Positions 28,168 to 36,886 of a DNA stretch of 64,000 nt are shown here, one piece after another; position 1 is the first letter of the stretch, and every line of letters begins with the position of its first letter. The notes below the pieces were generated by a model. The model was not told the origin of the DNA. It did no database searches and saw only the letters and a program-made list of their open reading frames with translations. Source of the DNA: Candidatus Flexicrinis proximus (lineage in GTDB: Bacteria; Chloroflexota; Anaerolineae; Aggregatilineales; Phototrophicaceae); contig JADJQF010000003.1 in NCBI GenBank assembly GCA_016712885.1, positions 496,001-560,000 of the forward strand, given 5' to 3'. Position numbers and translations under genes: made by a program.

Positions 28168-30369
28168 ATGATCGACGCAAGTATACTCACGATTGTTTTC
28201 GATGGCGTTGTTCTGGCGCTGTCCGCTTCGTTTGCTTTGCTGTTGCTTTGGCATGACTACAACAAACGTCAGATCTCGCTTTTTGCATTGTTCCTCGGCC
28301 TGGTGTTTAGCTGGAACATCGGCTCAATCCTCCTTAAGATCGCCGTATTCTTCAACCTGCAGCAACCGCTTGGTGAGATTGGACTGGCTCTTTTAGAAGT
28401 CGGGTTTTCAGGGTCGAGTGTCGCGTTTTATGCATTCACTTCGGCTTTAGCGGGTATTCGATCTCAGCGATTCTTCCGGTTATCAGTCATCGCAGTGGCA
28501 GTAACTGTCGGCGCTCGTCTCTTGCTCTCGCGAACGCAAATCTCGTCAGGAAGCATTGAGACGATCCGGCTCGACAGCCTCCCGGCCATCTTCTATTTCA
28601 CATTCAGCGTACTCGGCCTCAATCTACTGGCCGTATATCGGCGCAAGATCCAGGCCGGAACGATCAGGTTCGGCGCAATTCTGTTTGTGCTGGGCCAGGG
28701 ATTGACGTTTCTCAACCCCGCACTTGGAATCGTAGCGGTGTCCACCAACCTGAGTTCGTTGGGCGTGATGCTGATAGCGATAGGCATTATCCGGCGGGAG
28801 ATCATTCGCCCGTTGGCTGAGCGTGATCGTCAAGTTAAGACCCTCCACAGCGTGAGCAAAGAGATCGCAGGACAGCCGCATCTCACAACGGTGCTGTATG
28901 AGATTTCGCGGCAGGCGGCTGAATGGGTCGGCGGTGATGCAGCTGGCATATACTTACGAGACGAGAACGATCTGGTGTTGACGGCGTTTCACAACCTGCC
29001 TGAGTCGGCAAGAAACTATCGACTGCCGCTGGATGCGGGAGTGTCAGGCCAAGCAGTGAGGCTCGCGAAGTCACAACTCGTCGAGAACTACGTTCGAGAT
29101 TGGCGATACCAGCCCGATATGCCATATGCGATGGAAACTTTCGGCTCGTTCATTGCGGTTCCGCTGATCTACCAGGGTGCTATCGCCGGAGTCCTCTTTG
29201 CGGTTGCGGGACATCAGGGTCGTTTGTTTACAAGCGAGGATGTTTTTCGGCTTGAACTCCTTGGGCCACAAGCTGCACTCGCGATTGCGTACAGTGGTCT
29301 CATCGACGGTCAGCGCGCGCTGACTATTCAGGTCGAAGACAGTCGTCATCAGTTGGAGTCGCTGCTAATCAGCACTGAGAACCCGGTTGTGGCGGTGAAT
29401 CGAAAACTTGGGGTGATCTTTGCTAATCCCGCCGCAACCCAACTCATGTCGACGAACGACCAGTTGGAGTATGGCCGGCAGCCCACGTCGATTCCGCGTG
29501 AGTATATGCCGCCGAGCATACGTGCAATGCTTCGTGACCTTCAGCTCTTCAAGGTGCACATCTATGAAATCACGGTAGGCTCTTCGACCCTCCAGTGTCA
29601 TGTTGCACGCCTAGGCAGCACCCGCTCCGATGGCTGGGTTGCGGTCCTGAACGACGTTACTCGGCTCAAAGAGCTTGACCGAATGAAGGGCGAGATGATC
29701 CGGATGGTGAGCCATGATCTGAAAAATCCGCTTATGGGCGCATTACTGCATGTTGATCTGATGCGAACACTAAACCTTCCGCCGATTCAAGAGTCGCTAA
29801 ACGCGATTGAACGTCAATTGGAGCGGATGGATCGAATCATCCGCGGTGTACTTGATCTGGAACGAATTCGTACAGGGCGATTCCAGATGAGCGCCAATGA
29901 CATTGTTCCTGTCGTGGAGAAAGTTGTTGGCGACCTCGAACGGTTGGCGCGTGAGGCGAAGATCCCCATTACTATGGTAAATGAGGTGGGGGAAGCTGTC
30001 GTGTTGTGCGATCCCGACCAGATTGAACGCGCAATTACGAATCTAGTAGAAAATGCGATCAAGTTCACGGCTGAGAACGGATCAATCGTTATTACGGTCA
30101 GGGCAGATGCCGGTCAGATCTATGTGGACGTGGTAGATACGGGAATTGGAATCCCTGAAGAAATCCAGGGACAGGTATTTGAACGGTTCTTTAGAGGACG
30201 ACAATCAGGGTTTGAACACGTTAGTGGCAGCGGTCTCGGTCTGGCTATTGTGAAGACTATTGTGGATGCCCATCGCGGACAGGTTGTGCTCCAAAGCAAG
30301 TCCGGCGTTGGTTCACGCTTTACATTGAAGTTCACGCAGGCTGAGCCCGAGCGCGCCTTTGAGTCCTAA
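28168..30369 (+). CDS. Multi-pass membrane sensor histidine kinase (7TM-GAF-PAS-HisKA-HATPase)
   Basis: A 733-residue kinase. About seven N-terminal membrane helices cover residues 1-210. A GAF domain follows (ISRQAAEWVGGDAAGIYL ... GSFIAVPLIYQG), then a PAS-like region (NPVVAVNRKLGVIFANPAA). HisKA has the H box MVSHDLKNPLMG (His near 515), and the ATPase domain has TNLVENAIKFT, DTGIGIP and GSGLGLAIVK. All catalytic boxes look intact. The gene is 58 bp after the response regulator and likely co-transcribed. It differs from the upstream kinase in its membrane module, so the two may integrate separate signals into one regulator. Confidence 0.92.
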   Translation: MIDASILTIVFDGVVLALSASFALLLLWHDYNKRQISLFALFLGLVFSWNIGSILLKIAVFFNLQQPLGEIGLALLEVGFSGSSVAFYAFTSALAGIRSQRFFRLSVIAVAVTVGARLLLSRTQISSGSIETIRLDSLPAIFYFTFSVLGLNLLAVYRRKIQAGTIRFGAILFVLGQGLTFLNPALGIVAVSTNLSSLGVMLIAIGIIRREIIRPLAERDRQVKTLHSVSKEIAGQPHLTTVLYEISRQAAEWVGGDAAGIYLRDENDLVLTAFHNLPESARNYRLPLDAGVSGQAVRLAKSQLVENYVRDWRYQPDMPYAMETFGSFIAVPLIYQGAIAGVLFAVAGHQGRLFTSEDVFRLELLGPQAALAIAYSGLIDGQRALTIQVEDSRHQLESLLISTENPVVAVNRKLGVIFANPAATQLMSTNDQLEYGRQPTSIPREYMPPSIRAMLRDLQLFKVHIYEITVGSSTLQCHVARLGSTRSDGWVAVLNDVTRLKELDRMKGEMIRMVSHDLKNPLMGALLHVDLMRTLNLPPIQESLNAIERQLERMDRIIRGVLDLERIRTGRFQMSANDIVPVVEKVVGDLERLAREAKIPITMVNEVGEAVVLCDPDQIERAITNLVENAIKFTAENGSIVITVRADAGQIYVDVVDTGIGIPEEIQGQVFERFFRGRQSGFEHVSGSGLGLAIVKTIVDAHRGQVVLQSKSGVGSRFTLKFTQAEPERAFES

Positions 30370-30371
30370 AC

Positions 30372-30400
30372 AGAAAAACCGCCGATGCTGCACCGACGGT
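30372..30400 (-). terminator. Terminator of the SCP2-domain gene
   Basis: Read on the minus strand, ACCGTCG and CGGCGGT form a stem with one mismatch (30378-30384 with 30394-30400), followed by a T5 run (AAAAA at 30374-30378 on the plus strand). It lies between convergent genes. Confidence 0.7.
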
Positions 30401-30427
30401 TCTGGGTTCACAACGTTATGCAAAGGC

Positions 30428-30748
30428 CTATAGGCCAAACATGCTCTGCATCTTAATACCAAGACCCATGTCGCCTTGTACCTTTAGCTTACCCATCATA
30501 AAGGCGTTTACGACATTGGTCTTGCCGTTTGCGACGTCCATCCAAGTGTCCAGCGTCGAGCGAATGGTAATCTTAGGGTTTTCGCTGGCACCGCTGCCCG
30601 CGGTTACCGTACCATCAACGACTTTGACCCAAAACTGCCCGCCATTTTCGCCGCTCAGATCGAACTGTATGACAGCATCAACGCCTTGCGCCTTCTCAGG
30701 CTTGAAGCGAGTAATCATTTCTTTATAGATTGAAGCCGTATCGGCCAT
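30428..30748 (-). CDS. SCP2 sterol-carrier-type lipid-binding domain protein
   Basis: A small, 106-residue stand-alone SCP2 domain. Typical features are VIQFDLSGENGGQFWVKVVDG, the NPKITIRSTLDTWMDVANGK segment and the C-terminal GKLKVQGDMGLGIKMQSMFGL. These proteins bind lipids or acyl-CoA in a hydrophobic tunnel; the ligand here is unknown. AGGAGC precedes the ATG. It converges with the kinase gene, with a terminator between them. Confidence 0.93.
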   Translation of the reverse strand: MADTASIYKEMITRFKPEKAQGVDAVIQFDLSGENGGQFWVKVVDGTVTAGSGASENPKITIRSTLDTWMDVANGKTNVVNAFMMGKLKVQGDMGLGIKMQSMFGL

Positions 30749-30851
30749 ATTAGAAGCTCCTCATCCATCGGTCCACCGGATAGCGTATTGGGTTAGTATA
30801 GCTTGAAAGTCAGGTCTTCCCCAAGGTTCTGTGTGATTGGAAAGGGCGACC

Positions 30852-32143
30852 ATGTTTAGATGGTTTAAGATTGCCGCAAGTGTAATTGCACTCATACTTC
30901 TGTCGATCACTACTACGGCGCAGTTTGAGCCGACAATCGTTGGATACATTGCATACGTCGGCCTGGATCACAACGTCTATGTACTCGATAATGCTCAAAC
31001 TCCAACACAACTAACCCTAAATGCCGATGTAACTCGAAGGTATCAGTTTCCGACCTGGTCGACAGATGGCCGTCTCGCATTTTTCTGCTGCGATCCTGCT
31101 TTCGCGCCGGAATTCTCTGTCCAGGCATTTGTGGCATCCCCGGATCTTACCGCAGCAAAGCTCTTGTACAGCGCTGACAACGAAGGCTACACCTATTCAT
31201 ATTGGTCGCCAGGAAACTGCGATGCTGGTCCGTCCTGCCGCGATCTTGCCTTGCTGATCAGTCAGCCCGGACAGCCGTTTAGGGTTGAGCTTATCCGACA
31301 GAATGGATCAGAAACGACGTCCAGGACTGTCGGTTCGGGCGCTCCGTTTTACTTCAGCTGGAATCGCGACGGCAAACAGATGCTATGGCACCGTAACAAC
31401 CAATCCATATCGATCTACGACGCAAGCATAGATGTCAGCGTCAATACACTGGCGCTATCGTCAGGCGGGCTGCAGGCGCCAGCATGGTCTCCCGTCGATG
31501 ATAGCGCCGCAGTAACAGTGTTGGAGCCTGCAGGGACAACACTGGCACTTATTGTGATCAGCGGAGACACCAGTCGAGTCCTTGTTCGCGGTATTCCGAA
31601 CGCGATTCGGGGACTTGCCAACGTTGTCGCACTAAACTGGTCACCCGACGGGAAATTTATCGCCTATAGAGTCATCAATCGTTTTGGTGCCAGTCCCGTC
31701 TTTGTTGTGGACGCAGTGACCGGCGTAACGACGTCCTCAACAACGGAACCCAATGTCCTGGCCTTCTTCTGGTCACCCGACAGTTCGAAGCTTGCTATGT
31801 GACGCCCTCAGCCGCTAACGGAGGAGCTGGGATGAACTCTACTTTGATAGCATCTCAGCCCAATATTCAGCCACTCTTCGACTGGTCAATACTTAACCTC
31901 AGCACTGGGACTACAGGACTTCTCACGAGCTTCACGCCAACCTTGCCCATGTCCTATCTCCTCACGTACTTCGACCAATTCAGCCAAAGCCACAGGCTTT
32001 GGTCTCCTGACAGCCGCTATCTGGTCTATGGCGAAACGGAGACCGGTGGGACACCGTCAGTCAACATTATTGACACTTCGGCCCCTGCTCCAGTACCGTT
32101 GAGTATTGCTACAGGGGAAATTGGAATCTGGAGCTTCAACTGA
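30852..32143 (+). pseudogene. TolB-like beta-propeller secreted protein, broken by a frameshift near 31797
   Basis: Two adjoining frames encode one protein. The first (30852-31802) has a signal peptide (FKIAASVIALILLSITTTAQ) and propeller blades with SWNRDGKQ, NWSPDGKF and FWSPDSSKLAM, then stops. The second (31799-32143) continues in another frame with TPSAANGG and another blade, LWSPDSRYLVYGE. Adding one base at 31796-31798 would give KLAYVTPSAANGG, the normal blade pattern. No start codon with a ribosome binding site or signal peptide supports the second part alone. It may be a real mutation or a sequencing error. Downstream genes follow immediately, so it heads an envelope-protein operon. 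GGAAAGG precedes ATG 30852. Confidence 0.82.
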
Positions 32144-32144
32144 T

Positions 32145-33695
32145 TTGCGCCGATTCATCAGCCTAGTTCTACTACTACTAAGCTCAGCCTGTCGCGATAC
32201 TGCCGAATCGCGAGTGGTTTATGTTACGGCAACGCCGGAACCGGGCCTCGGGATGAGCAGCTTTCCGACAACGGTCAGTCCCTCGGGTTCCGCGCAGACG
32301 ATTTCGTCGACTCAACTGCCGTTGATAACCGCTGTGGCCAACACGGACGCCAACCGGACCCACATTGTCACCGCTGGTGAGTCCCTCTTTGCGATTGCAC
32401 AGCAGTACAACACAACCATCGACACCCTCGTTGAGCTTAACCAGCTCTCCAATCCTGACGTCATTACTGTCGGGCAGGTTCTACAGGTACCTGCTGGCGC
32501 TACTTTGGTGACGCCCAATCTGATTCTGTTGTCAGACTCGCGGTTCGCACATGGACCCGAGAGTGATCTGGATGTCGCGGCGTTTATGGCCAACCAGCCG
32601 GGGTACGCTGCCCGAGTTATTGAGCCTATAACCCACCGGCGAGCAGACGGCAGCTCCGAGATTCGTTTCTTGTCCGGCGCGGCAATAGTGGAGCGAGTTT
32701 CGCTGGAAACGAGTGTCGATGCCCGCCTCCTGCTCTCAATGCTCGAGTACCGTGCTGGCTGGTTAAGCAATCCGTCGCCTCAGGAACTCAGCTTTCCATT
32801 GGTTTCTGAAGATGCGTCGCCTGGAATAGATCGCGAAGGGCTTTATCGACAGCTTTCGTGGGCTGCGAACGAGTTAAATCGCGGCTACTATGGCTGGAAG
32901 TATGACTCTTGGAGGGAAATGGACTTTGCCGATGGCCCGAGAATTCAGTTTGACACCTCACTGAATTCAGCGACGGTCGCCATTCATTACATGCTCCACC
33001 TTAACCGCGCACCTGGCGAGTGGCTGCGGGATATAAGCCCCGAAGGCTGGGCAGCAACTTATACTAGACTATTTGGCGGACAACTTGGAGTATCCAACCC
33101 GATTGTAGTGCAGAATCCCCCGAATCTGGCCCTCCCATATTCACGTGGGGAGACGTGGTTTTTTACTGGTGGACCGCATGGGGGATGGGGGAGCGGAAGT
33201 GCGTGGGCGGCCCTGGACTTTGCGCCACCTGATGAACGCCCAACAGATACTTTGTGTTTTATTTCTAGATTTCCGGCACTATCCGTTGCAGATGGAGTAA
33301 TCGCGCGTAGCGCGGACGGAGTAGTCGTCCTTGATCTTGATGGGGATGGAGATGAGCGGACTGGATGGACGATCCTGTATTTGCATCTCAATTCGGCTAC
33401 CGCTGTTGGTACAGGCCAGCGCGTTAGCACCGGCGATGTTATTGGATACCCCGCGTGTGAGGGGGGATTTTCTACGGCGACACACCTGCACATCGGACGT
33501 CGATTCAATGGTGAGTGGATTCCGTCTGACTGTGCCGCGTGTACAGGAGGGAGTCGGTTCAGTTTTAGTATGAGTGGCTGGGTGTCCGAAGGGCTTCCTG
33601 GTCAAGAGTATCAAGGGTCACTGAGGAAAGGCAGCGATGTGCGTGTTGCCGAACAAGCCAGCGACAATCCGATCAATCAGGTGACAAATGATTAG
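32145..33695 (+). CDS. LysM-containing M23 metallopeptidase lipoprotein
   Basis: A 516-residue predicted lipoprotein (lipobox LLSSAC, Cys near 16). One LysM domain (HIVTAGESLFAIAQQYNTTIDTLVELNQL) is followed by a linker and a helical region (residues about 150-330). A C-terminal M23 peptidase follows, with metal ligands in GGPHGGWGSGSAWAALDF (beta-lytic/LasA-like layout) and THLHIGR. It should cleave peptidoglycan cross-bridges outside the cell. No ATG fits; the TTG at 32145, one base after the previous stop, is chosen because it begins the signal peptide, with GGAG upstream. It overlaps the next gene by 8 bp. Confidence 0.88.
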   Translation: MRRFISLVLLLLSSACRDTAESRVVYVTATPEPGLGMSSFPTTVSPSGSAQTISSTQLPLITAVANTDANRTHIVTAGESLFAIAQQYNTTIDTLVELNQLSNPDVITVGQVLQVPAGATLVTPNLILLSDSRFAHGPESDLDVAAFMANQPGYAARVIEPITHRRADGSSEIRFLSGAAIVERVSLETSVDARLLLSMLEYRAGWLSNPSPQELSFPLVSEDASPGIDREGLYRQLSWAANELNRGYYGWKYDSWREMDFADGPRIQFDTSLNSATVAIHYMLHLNRAPGEWLRDISPEGWAATYTRLFGGQLGVSNPIVVQNPPNLALPYSRGETWFFTGGPHGGWGSGSAWAALDFAPPDERPTDTLCFISRFPALSVADGVIARSADGVVVLDLDGDGDERTGWTILYLHLNSATAVGTGQRVSTGDVIGYPACEGGFSTATHLHIGRRFNGEWIPSDCAACTGGSRFSFSMSGWVSEGLPGQEYQGSLRKGSDVRVAEQASDNPINQVTND

Positions 33696-34473
33696 GAACT
33701 ACACAATAGGCAGGCTGGTGTCTGTAACAGTTTGCCTTTCGATCTTGTCCATATTCGCATTCGCACAGGAGCCAACCCCAATCACAGTTCAGTTAGCCAC
33801 CGCGACGCCGCTTCCCATCCTTGGAAGCTCACCCTTGATGGCAACTGCGACTCCTACTGAGACGCCAGTGGCCGGCGCGCAGCTTGAAGCTTTAACCGAT
33901 GTAAATGTACGGGCTGAGGCATCAACGGATTCGGACCGATTGGGGCTAATTGTTCCTGGCGAAAAGTACACCATTGTTGGCCGCTACTTCCGGTGGTTGC
34001 AGTTTCGCTTTCCGAACTCTCCCACTGGAACGGGTTGGGTTTACGACGAGCTTGTCCAGCTAAGTGGCGATCTCTCGCTTATACCTGACCTATCAGTCGC
34101 CCCGCCTACAGCTGATCCAAGCGTTGCAGCTGCGACGCAAACAGCCGAGTCTATCTTAAGTGTTCCTGGCGGCGATATGACTGCTACAGCGGGTGCAAGG
34201 GTGCTCGAAGGACCGGAAAGCATCGAATCGAACGGGGCTGCTTTGGCCGAAAACAGCCTGAATCCCTTGGGAGAGCAGCGGCTGCCAACGTTCACGCCAG
34301 CCCCGAATGTATCAGAATTGGTCGCGCAATCGGCGATTCTGCCGACAGCTACTGTGGAAATGGCGCTCATAAATCTGACCCGAGAGTCTGGCGGCGTCCC
34401 ACCAATACTTCCCATTGCAGCCTTGATTGGCTTTGGCGTACTGGGATTGGCGATTAGCTTCATGCGACGCTAA
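33688..34473 (+). CDS. Secreted SH3b-domain protein with C-terminal membrane anchor
   Basis: 261 residues with an N-terminal signal peptide (LVSVTVCLSILSIFAFAQ) and a Thr/Pro-rich stretch. One bacterial SH3 domain (TDVNVRAEASTDSDRLGLIVPGEKYTIVG...GWVYDELV) lies at about residues 70-135, followed by a low-complexity linker and a C-terminal hydrophobic helix (ILPIAALIGFGVLGLAISF) ending in MRR. The C-terminus resembles a sorting or anchoring tail, but no LPxTG is present. SH3b domains usually bind cell-wall peptides. Its ATG overlaps the M23 peptidase stop, so the two are likely co-translated. Confidence 0.85.
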   Translation: MIRNYTIGRLVSVTVCLSILSIFAFAQEPTPITVQLATATPLPILGSSPLMATATPTETPVAGAQLEALTDVNVRAEASTDSDRLGLIVPGEKYTIVGRYFRWLQFRFPNSPTGTGWVYDELVQLSGDLSLIPDLSVAPPTADPSVAAATQTAESILSVPGGDMTATAGARVLEGPESIESNGAALAENSLNPLGEQRLPTFTPAPNVSELVAQSAILPTATVEMALINLTRESGGVPPILPIAALIGFGVLGLAISFMRR

Positions 34474-34494
34474 GTGCATGCCACTTGAATCCCC

Positions 34495-34544
34495 GCCTGA
34501 ACTCCGTATGATTAAGCTTCTCTTGCGCGCATAGGAGTTCAGGC
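34495..34544 (+). promoter_or_regulatory. Perfect inverted repeat over the hisZ promoter and ribosome binding site
   Basis: GCCTGAACTCC (34495-34505) and GGAGTTCAGGC (34534-34544) are exact 11-bp reverse complements with 28 bp between them. The right arm contains the Shine-Dalgarno GGAG and ends at the base before the hisZ ATG (34545). A candidate promoter TTGAAT (34485-34490) and TATGAT (34507-34512) straddles the left arm with a 16-bp spacer. It could be an operator pair, or a hairpin that hides the ribosome binding site if transcription begins upstream. Confidence 0.7.
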
Positions 34545-35879
34545 ATGACTTTTTCGCTGCCGCAGTATCAGCGTCACTTGACTCTAGCGGGCTACGAAAT
34601 GCGTGACGTTCCATTCATCGATCGCGCCGACCTATTCTCGATAAAGGGCGGTGATCGTGTCATCGAACATCTCCTTACGTTTGAACATGGAAACAGCGAG
34701 TATGCACTTCGGCCCGAGTTTACTGCTTCAGCCGCGCGTTCTTATGCAAACGCCAACCGCCAAGTAGTCCGCTGGCAGTTCAGTGGTCCTGTTTTCGAAG
34801 ACCGTGCTGGCAACGGCAACAGCGAATTCCAACGACAGAGTATTGGCGCAGAGCTGATGGGCGTGTCTGGGCCTCTAGCAGATAGCGAGATGATCGGATT
34901 GGCCGCATCCGGACTACTTTTGCAGGGGGTGACGGACTTTCAGGTGGCCATTGGTCATGCAGGCCTAACCCGTAAGCTCATAGAGCGGTACACCACTGAT
35001 CCTCAGCTCATCCAGTTTCTCCTGAATCAGCGGTCGGTATTGAGCGACCCGAACCGTGGTCGCAAAGCCGTCGAAGCGACGCTGGAGACTTTCCTGAATC
35101 TTCGGGGGTCAGCGATGGCGATGCCCCGCGCTCAGGACAATGAAGGCCTTTCTGAACTCCTGGCAAGTGTTACCCTGCGCACATCGACATTAGGTGGACG
35201 AACACGCGACGATATTGCGCGTCGACTGCTTCGCAAACAGCGTCGGACAGAAGAGGTGGCACAGATCATACGTGCGATCGAAACCCTCGAAACCTGGATT
35301 TCACTAAAAGGACCTGCAGCGGCCGTACTCCCTCAAATTTATCAGTTTGCTGAAGATACCAGCGCGTTCGCTGCGGTCGTCGCGGATTTGCGTACGACAC
35401 TCGATCTTCTTGAGGGTTACGGTATTGAGGCGAACTCTGTAATACTCCAGCCTGATCTCAATCGAATCTGGGAGTATTACAGCGGGGTGGTCTTTGAGCT
35501 CCAACGACCGGACGGTGTATCGCTTGGCGGTGGAGGTCGATACGATGGCCTGCTGCGCTTGCTGGGGAATCCTGAAGACGTCCCTGCAGTCGGGTTCCAA
35601 ATCAACGCTGATGAAGTTGTTAGGCAGCAAGGAGTCGTTCCGCCTCTGCCAGAAACGGCAGTGTTAGTAGGCAGCCGTTCACACGCGCTTTCGCTGACAC
35701 AATGGGCTTTGTCTCTGCGGGCGCAGGGAATCGCCTGTACGATCCACGAAACGCAACTAGACAGTACTTTATCTGTGGTAACCATTGATTCAGAAGGCGC
35801 CCAGTATAAGGGCAAGCGTTTCGTCATCGCCGATGTTACACAGCTTGCGGCACTTCTCCAGGAGACACCTGTTCAATGA
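34545..35879 (+). CDS. hisZ: ATP phosphoribosyltransferase regulatory subunit (HisZ), HisRS-like
   Basis: A 444-residue paralogue of the histidyl-tRNA synthetase catalytic core. Motif 2-like YALRPEFTASAARSYA is near residue 60, with VRWQFSGPVFEDR following; motif 3-like GGGGRYDGLLRLLG is near 328. It lacks a convincing tRNA anticodon-binding domain and lies in an ATGA overlap with hisG, both hallmarks of HisZ, which assembles with HisG for the first step of histidine synthesis. At 444 residues it is somewhat long for HisZ. The start ATG follows GGAG within an inverted repeat. Confidence 0.9.
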   Translation: MTFSLPQYQRHLTLAGYEMRDVPFIDRADLFSIKGGDRVIEHLLTFEHGNSEYALRPEFTASAARSYANANRQVVRWQFSGPVFEDRAGNGNSEFQRQSIGAELMGVSGPLADSEMIGLAASGLLLQGVTDFQVAIGHAGLTRKLIERYTTDPQLIQFLLNQRSVLSDPNRGRKAVEATLETFLNLRGSAMAMPRAQDNEGLSELLASVTLRTSTLGGRTRDDIARRLLRKQRRTEEVAQIIRAIETLETWISLKGPAAAVLPQIYQFAEDTSAFAAVVADLRTTLDLLEGYGIEANSVILQPDLNRIWEYYSGVVFELQRPDGVSLGGGGRYDGLLRLLGNPEDVPAVGFQINADEVVRQQGVVPPLPETAVLVGSRSHALSLTQWALSLRAQGIACTIHETQLDSTLSVVTIDSEGAQYKGKRFVIADVTQLAALLQETPVQ

Positions 35880-36886
35880 CCGAACCGACATTACTGGCGC
35901 TTCCCAGCAAAGGTGCAATTGCCGAGCCGACCCTGAGCTTCCTGAAAGACTGTGGCCTCCGCGTAGACAAGCCCAATGACCGCCAATATGTCGGGAGTGT
36001 TCCCAGCGTTCTAGGACTTAATGTGCTGTTCCAACGGGTAAAGGACGTCGTCTATAAAGTCTCAGACGGCACAGTTCAACTTGGGATCACAGGCTATGAC
36101 GTGGTTCGCGAGAACCCTCACGAGAACCTGGTTGTCGTTCATCAAGGTCTTGGCTACGGGCACTGTCATCTGGTCGTAGCCGTCCCGGAGAGTTGGGTGG
36201 ATGTTGATGGAATGTCTGATCTTAGCGATATCGCTTCAGATATGCGGCGGCTTCAGGGTCGCAGCCTTCGAGTTGCGACAACCTACACAGCGCTGACACG
36301 TCAGTTTCTTCATGCACAAGGAATTCACCACTTCACGCTTGTACGTGCCGAAGGCGCAATCGAGGCAGCCCCTACGATTGGCTATGCAGATATTGTCGTC
36401 GATCTTGTCCAGACCGGGACAACGCTCAGAGAAAACCACCTCAAACCCCTTGACGATGGTGTTATTGTGGAATCCCAGGCCTGTTTGGTGGGTAACCGTC
36501 AGGCACTAAAGAGGCAGCCGCAGACGCTGTCTGTTGCCCAAACTATGCTGGAGTACATTGATGCGTCTCTTCAGGGAAAGCAAATTCGGCAGCTTACTGT
36601 GAATATCCGCGGCTCTGCCCCTGAAGCAGTGGCGCGCCTTGTAACCGCGAATCCAGTAACGCAGGGCCTCAAGGGTCCGACAATATCGCCAATATTCGGT
36701 TTGACTTCAAATGGTGACGATGAACAATGGTATACGGTTACCATAAACGTGAATGTCCGCGATCTGCTAAAAGCCGTTGATCATCTGCGTTCGATCGGAA
36801 GCTCTCAGGTTGTAGTCTCTCCTGTGAGCTTCGTTTTTCTCGAACAGTCGCCAAGCTATGGGCGTCTGCTAGAATTAGTCCGCTAG
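35876..36886 (+). CDS. hisG: ATP phosphoribosyltransferase, long form (HisG with HisG_C domain)
   Basis: 336 residues. It catalyses ATP + PRPP to phosphoribosyl-ATP, the first step of histidine synthesis. The PRPP loop is VDLVQTGTTLRENHL near residue 180, and the N-terminus starts LLALPSKGAI. Residues about 235-336 (LTVNIRG...QGLKGPTISPI...WYTVTINVNVRDLLKAVDHLRSIGSSQVVVSPV) match the ACT-like C-terminal regulatory domain of long HisG. Long HisG normally works without HisZ, yet hisZ is coupled upstream. The 3' end overlaps the convergent kinase gene by 12 bp. Confidence 0.93.
   Translation: MTEPTLLALPSKGAIAEPTLSFLKDCGLRVDKPNDRQYVGSVPSVLGLNVLFQRVKDVVYKVSDGTVQLGITGYDVVRENPHENLVVVHQGLGYGHCHLVVAVPESWVDVDGMSDLSDIASDMRRLQGRSLRVATTYTALTRQFLHAQGIHHFTLVRAEGAIEAAPTIGYADIVVDLVQTGTTLRENHLKPLDDGVIVESQACLVGNRQALKRQPQTLSVAQTMLEYIDASLQGKQIRQLTVNIRGSAPEAVARLVTANPVTQGLKGPTISPIFGLTSNGDDEQWYTVTINVNVRDLLKAVDHLRSIGSSQVVVSPVSFVFLEQSPSYGRLLELVR

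Noticed and set aside
31799..32143. Separate 114-residue gene
   Set aside because: No signal peptide or start signal; its sequence continues the propeller blades of the preceding frame, so it is treated as the second part of a frameshifted gene.
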